IMG/VR virus record: IMGVR_UViG_3300042382_000181
Coordinates: 1-34,464 of that record
Origin: a virus
Strand: one strand, 5' to 3'
DNA length: 34,464 nt
In this document: piece by piece, positions 29,371 to 34,464 of the stretch
Layout: each line of letters begins with the position of its first letter
Position numbering within the stretch: the stretch's first letter is position 1
Notes under the pieces: model-generated
The model's input: the letters and a program-made list of their open reading frames with translations, nothing else
Database searches by the model: none
What the model was told of the DNA's origin: nothing
Position numbers and translations under genes: made by a program

Positions 29371-30643
29371 CTGGCGTGTCCTCCTGTTCGGCCTGGTCTT
29401 CGGCGTCATCCGCCGGGCTTGTCTCGTCTTCAATCGCTGGCATCGGCTCCGGTGCCGGTGCTTGCTGCCCAACCTTGTCCAGCGTGGTCATGTTCAACTG
29501 CACGAAGTGCTTGTCGCCTTCAGGCCCGATCGGGTTCAGGTTTTCCAGTTCGCGGATCTCGTTCACTGTCATCCAACCGTTCTGGAGAGCCGAAACGTAG
29601 TAGGCCGATCGGCTGGCGTGGTCGCCACGAAGCAACCCGCTCACGCTGTGCTCGGCAAAATACGTTTCGTCATCCACGATAAGGTCGCGGCTGATGGCTG
29701 CTTCCCACCGCTTCAGGTGCGGCAGCAGGCAGTGCTGCACAAACTCCGTGCCTTGCACTTCAATGTTCGAGTAGGTCGATCGGGTCAGATCCTGAATCAT
29801 GTGGGGCGGCACGCGGAACGCCCGGCAAATCTCGATGACTTGGTACTGCCGCGTCTCAAGGAACTGGGCCGCCTCATTGCTGCCGGAGAGTTCGTGGGCC
29901 TTCACGCCGTTGGGCAGGACTGCCGTTCGGAAAGCTCGGTCAGCGCCCCGGTGCATCCGCTCCCACTGCTCACGCAGACGCTCGGCGGCTTCCACCGGAA
30001 TCGGGTTCTCCGACTCGAGCACGATGCCGGGCCGGGCACCGTTCCCGAAGTACGTGCTACCGTGGGCCTCAAGAGCCTGCGAAAGCCCGATGGCGTTCTG
30101 AAAGATCTTGTACGTGGGGATCGCCTTGATGCCGTCCTCTGTGGTGAACCGCAGGGCGAATATCTGGCTCTGGCTGTAGATCGTCTGTTTGCCGCTCGGC
30201 TCCCGGTATCGGTAGCGGAGGGTGCCATCCTCAAGACGCTCGGCTTCCATCCGGCTCGGGTGCAGCGGCCACAACTCAGAGATGGCACCGCGAGCACCTG
30301 GGCGAATCTCGGCGTAGGAAGCACCGTAATGCAGGTACATCCCCGTCATCCAATCCCTGAACTCCTGCGCCGTCTGCCACGGGTTTGGCTGCGTGTGCAG
30401 CAGTCGATAGACGGGGTGCGTGCTGGCTTTCGCCTTGCCACCGTTGGCAAGCCGTTCGTAGACGTGCAGCGGCAGGGACGATACCGCATCGGAGATGACA
30501 CGGATGCAGGCTGTGTACGCAGAGCAGGCCATCGAGTTGTCGGCCGTCACGCGGATGCCTGACGGCGTGCGGTTGCTGCCGCCATCGGTCCAGTCAATCC
30601 CGCGAAGTTCAAACATCTTGTAGTCGGGCACTGCTTCGTTCAT
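29360..30643 (-). CDS. HK97-type portal protein
   Basis: A 427-aa protein from ATG 30643, in a 4-base ATGA overlap with the large terminase stop. It shows the portal pattern: VTADNSMACSAYTACIRVIS, DAVSSLPLHVYERL, HPVYRLLHTQPNPWQTAQEF, YLHYGASYAEI and later FRVPPHMIQDLTRSTYSNIE. The C-terminus is acidic and disordered (DETSPADDAEDQAEQED). A longer frame up to 31090 runs through the terminase gene and is not coding. The portal is the DNA entry gate and the seat of the tail. Confidence 0.92.
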   Translation of the reverse strand: MNEAVPDYKMFELRGIDWTDGGSNRTPSGIRVTADNSMACSAYTACIRVISDAVSSLPLHVYERLANGGKAKASTHPVYRLLHTQPNPWQTAQEFRDWMTGMYLHYGASYAEIRPGARGAISELWPLHPSRMEAERLEDGTLRYRYREPSGKQTIYSQSQIFALRFTTEDGIKAIPTYKIFQNAIGLSQALEAHGSTYFGNGARPGIVLESENPIPVEAAERLREQWERMHRGADRAFRTAVLPNGVKAHELSGSNEAAQFLETRQYQVIEICRAFRVPPHMIQDLTRSTYSNIEVQGTEFVQHCLLPHLKRWEAAISRDLIVDDETYFAEHSVSGLLRGDHASRSAYYVSALQNGWMTVNEIRELENLNPIGPEGDKHFVQLNMTTLDKVGQQAPAPEPMPAIEDETSPADDAEDQAEQEDTPDGN

Positions 30644-31860
30644 ATGCTCATGATGTCCCAGGATTGTTCGGGCGCTGGTGCCGTCGATGTCGCGTGGATG
30701 CCAAGGGCCATAGTCAGCGCCACAATGCCGTCGATTCGCTCGTTGGATTTCTGCTTGCTTGGCTTGATGTTGCCTGCGTGATCGCTCTGAATCGCCACAT
30801 TCGACGCCTGCCACGCCAGCACCGGATGCCCGCCGTGCAGGAGACGGCCGCCCACCACGAGCGCTTCCAGCATCTTCGCGCACGAACTCATGCTGCCGTA
30901 TCCCTGCCCAAATCCTAAGACGTTCACGCCATCGCCTTGCAGTTGCGTGGACAGCTGCGTGGCGTTCCAGCGGTCGATCGCCACCTGGCGGACGTTGTAT
31001 TTCTTCGTCAGCACCATGATGTCGGCCCGCACCTGGTCGAAGTCGGTGACGTTCCCGTGCGTCAGGTGGAGTTTCCCTTCCTTTGCCCACTGGTCATACG
31101 GCACACGATCCCGCTTCACCCGCTCCCGCATGTTCTCTTCGGGAATCCAGAAATGCGGCTCCACCCAGAAGCGGCCATCGTCCAGTTGGAACAGCAGGCA
31201 GAAGCATGTGGTATCGAACGTGCTGGCAAGGTCGAGCCCCGCGAAACACTCCCGGCCGTCGAGCATCACCGGGCAAGGCTCGTTACCCTGCGCCCAGTGA
31301 TCCATCCGCAGCCACCGCGTATCCTGCTCTGTCCACTGGTTCAGGTGCAGCCGCCGGAACGTGTTCTCTTCGCTTGGCATGTCCTGTGCCCGCTTGCACC
31401 GCACCCGCAGGTCGTCGAGTTTCACGCTTACGCCAAGGTTCGGATTGGCTTTCTTCCACGTCGCTGCCTTCGTCCAATCGTCTTCCGCATCGGCGGCGTA
31501 GATCGCAGGCAGGAAGGTGGGATCTTTGATCGCCCCGTCCTGCACCGCCAAGGCATACTTCCAGATCTCCCAGCAGATGCTCTTGCGGTCGAAGCCTGCC
31601 GTGGTGATCGCCACGCACAGCGGCTGCCGCCTGGCTCCCGTCGAGGTGGTCATAACATCCCAGAGTTCACGGTCGGACTGCGCGTGCAGTTCGTCGAATA
31701 TGATCCCGTGAGCGTTCAGCCCGTGCTTTGTAAACGCCTCGGCAGACAGTGCCTTGTACGTGGAATGCGTGTCCTCTCGAACGATCGAGTTACGGAACAC
31801 CCGCAGGCGTGCCCGCAACTTGGGCGAGTTTTCCACGCAGACTTTCGCCATCTCGAACAC
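30640..31860 (-). CDS. terL: Large terminase, C-terminal part (Walker B and nuclease)
   Basis: A 406-aa chain from GTG 31860. It carries the Walker B IIFDELHA (D56, E57), a coupling motif ITTAGF, the nuclease motif FAGLDLAS (D210), AIDRWNA (D296) and a late acidic NERIDGIVALTMAL. It lacks Walker A, which lies in the upstream half (31879-32253). It is open in the same frame right up to base 31878 directly behind the TAG of the 51-base element. Without that element the protein would read AADRDQARLVFEMAK as normal terminases do. Translation from GTG 31860 alone would give an incomplete motor. It overlaps the portal by ATGA. Confidence 0.85.
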   Translation of the reverse strand: MFEMAKVCVENSPKLRARLRVFRNSIVREDTHSTYKALSAEAFTKHGLNAHGIIFDELHAQSDRELWDVMTTSTGARRQPLCVAITTAGFDRKSICWEIWKYALAVQDGAIKDPTFLPAIYAADAEDDWTKAATWKKANPNLGVSVKLDDLRVRCKRAQDMPSEENTFRRLHLNQWTEQDTRWLRMDHWAQGNEPCPVMLDGRECFAGLDLASTFDTTCFCLLFQLDDGRFWVEPHFWIPEENMRERVKRDRVPYDQWAKEGKLHLTHGNVTDFDQVRADIMVLTKKYNVRQVAIDRWNATQLSTQLQGDGVNVLGFGQGYGSMSSCAKMLEALVVGGRLLHGGHPVLAWQASNVAIQSDHAGNIKPSKQKSNERIDGIVALTMALGIHATSTAPAPEQSWDIMSI

Positions 31861-31878
31861 TAGGCGGGCTTGGTCACG

Positions 31879-31929
31879 CTATTGCCGGGGCCTCGCCCCC
31901 CGGCAGTTAAGCCGAGGGGCGAAGCCCCG
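31879..31929 (-). mobile_element. 51-base palindromic element splitting the large terminase gene
   Basis: The insert is 17 codons long (CGG ... CAA TAG) between GAC and CGT GAC CAA. With the preceding C it forms a 20-bp RNA hairpin (31911-31930 with 31885-31904, loop UUAACU) with 18 Watson-Crick and two G-U pairs. Its last codon is an in-frame TAG. The frame after it is unchanged. Removal restores the usual AADRDQARL motif. Identical GAC codons flank it (31930-31932 and 31873-31875). It could be a palindromic insertion, a readthrough element or a bypass element. No other copy was noticed in the window. Confidence 0.75.
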
Positions 31930-32253
31930 GTCTGCGGCACAGGAATAAATCTCTGCTCCTGGCTCGCCATCGAAAAGAAGTTTCAGTGCGATGCCAGCAC
32001 ACAGCGTGGATTTCCCATTCTTTCGCGGGATTGCCAGCAGTGATGTTCTGAATTGACGAACGTTGCCGTTCATCGTGCCGAACAGCGTGGAGATGTACGC
32101 CTTCTGCCACGGCTCAAGCAGGAACGGCTTGCCGCCGAGCTCGCCCTTGGAGTGGGTCAAGTTCTCTTGAAAGAAATCGACGGCGATCGACGCCGACTCT
32201 TTATCAAGCGAACATCTTGGAGTCGCGGTCGTTTTCTTGCGGGCCTTGGTCAA
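31879..32253 (-). CDS. terL: Large terminase, N-terminal part (Walker A)
   Basis: A 124-aa frame. It contains the adenine-binding Gln in EPWQKAYISTLFG (Q50) and Walker A LLAIPRKNGKSTL (PRKNGKS, 76-82), typical of phage TerL of the P27-partner class. The last 15 residues (GFAPRLNCRGARPRQ) come from the hairpin element and not from terminase. The gene overlaps the small terminase by 50 bases. As an isolated peptide it lacks Walker B and nuclease. Joined to the downstream part across the element it would give about 520 aa, the normal TerL length. Confidence 0.85.
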   Translation of the reverse strand: MTKARKKTTATPRCSLDKESASIAVDFFQENLTHSKGELGGKPFLLEPWQKAYISTLFGTMNGNVRQFRTSLLAIPRKNGKSTLCAGIALKLLFDGEPGAEIYSCAADRGFAPRLNCRGARPRQ

Positions 32254-32662
32254 CGGCAGAAACCCTTGAAAGTGCAGATGCGGTCAGGCCGAACTCGGCG
32301 GCGAACTTTAGCATCTGGTTTCGTGCGTCACGCTTCCGGTTCCACGCCGGGTGATTAGTAACCCTACCCTTGTCGTCCATGATCGTGGTGCCGTTCGCCT
32401 TCAGTTCCCGATCGGCTTCCACCATGTCCGCGAAAGAATCGCAGTAAGCCGCAAGCGTCTGCTGGTGGCGCGGCGACATCACCTTCGACGCTTCAAGCAT
32501 GGGAACGATCCGCTCCCACTCGGCTCGGGCAACATCTGCCAGCCATTCCGGCGACGGGGGAACGCCAGGCGGGGCGTCGATTCCTGTGGCGTGCGGCCCG
32601 CGAAGGCGGGAGCCACGCATGCTAAGGATCGATTTAGGCGTCGGCTTGCGTCCCTTACCCAT
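32204..32662 (-). CDS. terS: Small terminase subunit, P27 family
   Basis: A 152-aa protein starting MGKGRKPTPKSILSMRGSRL (ATG 32662; a TTG four codons earlier is an alternative). It has the P27 pattern PPGVPPSPEWLADVARAEWE, then SPRHQQTLAAYCDSFADMVE and a middle KGRVTNHPAWNRKRDARNQM, AEFGLTASALSRVS. The protein binds the packaging start site and docks the large terminase. An HNH endonuclease gene precedes it, a pairing common in cos-type siphophages. Confidence 0.9.
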   Translation of the reverse strand: MGKGRKPTPKSILSMRGSRLRGPHATGIDAPPGVPPSPEWLADVARAEWERIVPMLEASKVMSPRHQQTLAAYCDSFADMVEADRELKANGTTIMDDKGRVTNHPAWNRKRDARNQMLKFAAEFGLTASALSRVSAVDQGPQENDRDSKMFA

Positions 32663-32819
32663 ACGGTTAACCAACTTCCAATTTCAACCAAACGTACGCA
32701 GAGCAAACGACCGGGGTTTTTATTCCGCGAAGGTGGGGTGATTTGACCCACCCTGCCACCGCGTTCATTTTGCCCTTGTTTTCAGGGGTTTTCGTGCGTG
32801 CGTGCGAAAACGCCTATTT
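32663..32819. other. Short non-coding gap with two inverted repeats
   Basis: No gene is visible. Arms GGTGGG/CCCACC lie at 32732-32737 and 32747-32752, and GTTTTCG/CGAAAAC at 32788-32794 and 32805-32811 around a GTGC repeat. Being next to HNH and small terminase, they may form part of the packaging site or a weak terminator. The plus strand is T-rich here. Confidence 0.35.
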
Positions 32820-33134
32820 TTATGGGGTTTTTTGTTGTTCGTGCCTGGTTTTGCGTCCGTGGCAGGACAGGCACAGCGTCTGACCGTTCGCCACTTCGTA
32901 CCGATCGCCACCCTGACGAACAGGCACGATATGGTCGGCCTGAGCAAAACGCTGGCAGACCACTCCGCACCCCCGGCATTGCCACGCATCGCGCAACAGG
33001 ACAGCCTGACGCCAAGCCCTGTGCCTTCTGTCGCAATACCCACGGGCTGCCGCGTTGGGCCTGGCCGTGTCGTCCCGCTTTGTGCGTGACGTTTGCAGGC
33101 GGGGCGGGGTATGACTGGGCATTCGTTGTGGCAT
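32820..33134 (-). CDS. HNH endonuclease of the packaging module
   Basis: A 104-aa protein. The HNH core has CRGCG (C53, C56), ADHIVPVRQGG (D67, H68), a mid Asn N83 and CLSCHGRKT (C88, C91, H92). Small HNH nucleases next to the terminase genes assist cos cutting in several siphophages. The N-terminal 30 residues are basic and disordered. The gap to the small terminase (32663-32819) holds two small inverted repeats and no gene. Confidence 0.85.
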   Translation of the reverse strand: MPQRMPSHTPPRLQTSRTKRDDTARPNAAARGYCDRRHRAWRQAVLLRDAWQCRGCGVVCQRFAQADHIVPVRQGGDRYEVANGQTLCLSCHGRKTRHEQQKTP

Positions 33135-33171
33135 AGGGGGGGGGCGTCTACGCTGCCGACACGCCGGGGGC

Positions 33172-33528
33172 CTAGCTCTTAAACATCACGAAGCCGGTCG
33201 TGCCCGTGCTGTTGGTCGTGGCGCTGACGATCTTGAGGTACTCAGCCCCGAAGCACTCATCTGGCAAAGCGTATGCCCGTCCTAGGGTTGTCGATGGGCT
33301 TAGGGTCAAGTCCGAAGGACTGCCGTCTGCCTTGAAAAGGCGGGCATAGGTGCCAGTTGCGGCGTTGCTGGTAAACATCTGAAGCGTGGTGGCATTGGTG
33401 CTCATGGTGCCAAATTGCACGATAGCCCCTGCAACGTCACGCATATCGAGCGTGGTAGCCAGGCTGGTGGCTGTGTGCAGGGTGATGTCGAAATCCCTGT
33501 GCTTGCGGCTGATCGTAGCGTCGGACAT
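33172..33528 (-). CDS. Hypothetical beta-rich protein
   Basis: A 118-aa protein beginning MSDATISRKHRDFDITLHTA. It is Thr/Ala-rich and beta-strand-rich with no signal peptide or membrane segment (TTLQMFTSNAATGTYARLFK then ADGSPSDLTLSPSTTLGRA). AGGAG lies seven bases before ATG 33528. It may be a small structural or decoration protein, as its strand pattern suggests, though it lies before the terminase genes. No family is recognised. Confidence 0.6.
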   Translation of the reverse strand: MSDATISRKHRDFDITLHTATSLATTLDMRDVAGAIVQFGTMSTNATTLQMFTSNAATGTYARLFKADGSPSDLTLSPSTTLGRAYALPDECFGAEYLKIVSATTNSTGTTGFVMFKS

Positions 33529-33616
33529 ATGTGGTCTCCTGTGCCTCTAGGCTAGGCATCTGTGCCGTTCCCCTTGCAGTAGCAGGGGTGGCCGTCTTCT
33601 CAATGAAGAGCGTCAT

Positions 33617-33958
33617 TCAGCCCGGCGGCTCGGGCAGCGGCATCCAGTGGGTGATGCTTTTCAGGAAGTTCATTCGCTGGAAAGTATCAGAACCGTCGAG
33701 AACAAATTTCTTTTTGGTGTCCGGCCTATAGCAGCCACCCCAAACAACGCACCCGCTCATAACAACAAGGACTCGCATTCTCCGTTCTGGCAACCGCTCG
33801 CCCACCGGAATCCAGCGGCGTTCCCATTCATGCGGCTTCGGTTCCATCTGCTCGATCCACTTGTCTTTCATGTGGCCCATCCGACTCTCCATTCGCTCAA
33901 GAGCGTCACTGTGCAATACCTTGCACTTCACGCCATGTTTTGTGCAGTCAAATCTCAA
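33617..33958 (-). CDS. DUF551-domain protein
   Basis: A 113-aa protein. The second half has the DUF551 pattern: RRWIPVGERLPERRMRVLVV, then VVWGGCYRPD, ending SITHWMPLPEPPG. These small proteins are widespread in phages, with no established function. The first 45 residues are a basic/Cys-containing helix. It overlaps the preceding 68-aa gene by 11 bases. Confidence 0.75.
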   Translation of the reverse strand: MRFDCTKHGVKCKVLHSDALERMESRMGHMKDKWIEQMEPKPHEWERRWIPVGERLPERRMRVLVVMSGCVVWGGCYRPDTKKKFVLDGSDTFQRMNFLKSITHWMPLPEPPG

Positions 33959-34154
33959 CCATCTCGCCAGGAATCATCGCCCGTATTTCCTCCGCGAGCC
34001 GTCGCTCCTCCGCTGTCGGCTCGCCATGCTTGCACAGGCTGCGGCAGGTCTGGTCGATCTGCCAGAGCGTTTGCCTCGCCTCCATGCCCAGCCGAGCGGC
34101 ATCGTACTCGGCCTGCTCGTCGGGCAGCGTGTAGGTGAGCGTTGCGATGGGCAT
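33948..34154 (-). CDS. Small phage protein, full copy
   Basis: A 68-aa protein beginning MPIATLTYTLPDEQAEYDAA, then helical (GMEARQTLWQIDQTCRSLCK) with an acidic C-terminal helix (TAEERRLAEEIRAMIPGE). Helical proteins with a similar TLPDE...WQ-D pattern occur near other phage terminase modules. It is the first gene of the presumed late operon, after the control region. A cut copy lies at 1-135. Function unknown. Confidence 0.7.
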   Translation of the reverse strand: MPIATLTYTLPDEQAEYDAARLGMEARQTLWQIDQTCRSLCKHGEPTAEERRLAEEIRAMIPGEMVEI

Positions 34155-34464
34155 GTATAGCGAAGTTACTACGGTTTATCGGCCACACTACACTCGCCGG
34201 GTGCACGGTGCGGCCGTAGTGTAGCGATTTCCAGATTCCAGAAATTGATAGGTCGTGGCCTATCAAAAGCCGCCCAAATCATATCAGCAAACGCATCATT
34301 TTTGATGCTTTTCGCATACGGATTCGGTAAGAAAACCTATGCACTTTTTCTTATGTGACGAGGTTTCCGACGCCGGATACTGCTCGGCGATACTAGGCCG
34401 GATACTGGTGCAAGAGCGTCACGGCACGATCTAAGGTGAAGAGCGCACACCGCTACATAGTTGG
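34020..34464. repeat. Direct terminal repeat, right copy
   Basis: This is the second copy of the 445-base end repeat, offset by 34,019 bases from the first. The right copy shows the small 68-aa gene complete (33948-34154), while the left copy cuts it at the window edge. The non-coding part of this copy (34155-34464) carries the same inverted repeats as 136-445. Confidence 0.95.

Noticed and set aside
30644-31090. N-terminal extension of the portal frame (to 576 aa)
   Set aside because: The extension lies inside the terminase gene in another frame, has an Arg/Gly/His-rich shadow composition, and the ATG at 30643 has the ATGA overlap typical of this genome.
31879-31929. Group I or II intron or intein in the terminase gene
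   Set aside because: The insert is only 51 bases, far below intron or intein size, and consists of one hairpin plus a few bases.
1-34464. tRNA genes, rRNA, insertion sequences and transposases
   Set aside because: None was recognised on either strand by reading; a tRNAscan and IS search would be the decisive check.

Overview
The window is a GC-rich genome of a temperate, probably siphovirus-like tailed phage (Caudoviricetes), essentially complete. Bases 1-445 recur exactly at 34020-34464, so the unique unit is 34,019 bp and the sequence is either circular or terminally redundant. All genes but one lie on the minus strand, packed tightly with many 1-4 base ATGA, GTGA or TGATG stop/start overlaps. 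Only the integrase (15241-16110) is on the plus strand. The host cannot be read directly. The LamG-type surface protein, the papain-like peptidase in place of a usual endolysin, the Cys-rich tail protein and the style of the palindromic element in the terminase gene hint weakly at a Planctomycetota or similar aquatic host; this is inference only.

Late operon, reading leftward from about 34.15 kb to 16.2 kb: small early-late proteins (including DUF551), HNH endonuclease, P27-type small terminase, large terminase, HK97-type portal, prohead protease, a tiny zinc-ribbon protein, HK97-fold capsid, an intrinsic terminator, a glycosyltransferase, head-tail connectors, tail terminator, two related tail-tube candidates, tail assembly chaperone with a probable +1 frameshift, a short tape measure, distal tail proteins, a Cys-rich membrane-anchored protein, a metallophosphoesterase and a MazG/Nmad1-like protein. 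A GC hairpin separates this operon from the convergent integrase.

Switch region, 14.4-15.2 kb: an excisionase/MerR-like HTH gene, a 47-aa gene and an 81-aa gene each follow a promoter of one design. A -35 box is followed by a 16-base spacer holding a CTACCG-N4-YGGTA operator and then a -10 box.

Early/replication operon, leftward from 14.46 kb: Sak4/AAA-type ATPase with an SSB-like DUF669 partner, HNH protein, a fused prim-pol and DnaB-like helicase, a winged-helix initiator whose gene carries iterons and an AT-rich palindrome (probable origin), a DnaN-type sliding clamp, small membrane proteins, RusA resolvase, two glycosyltransferases and HTH regulators. The same gene string runs into a lysis-like cassette (small membrane proteins, a lipoprotein-like protein, a papain-family peptidase and an exported DnaJ-type zinc-finger protein) and ends with the LamG-domain protein and a small conserved protein.

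The most striking feature is a 51-base element at 31879-31929 in the large terminase gene. It folds as a 20-bp hairpin, sits between Walker A and Walker B, ends in an in-frame TAG and leaves the downstream half in the same frame. It could be a disabling palindromic insertion, a readthrough element or a ribosome-bypass element.
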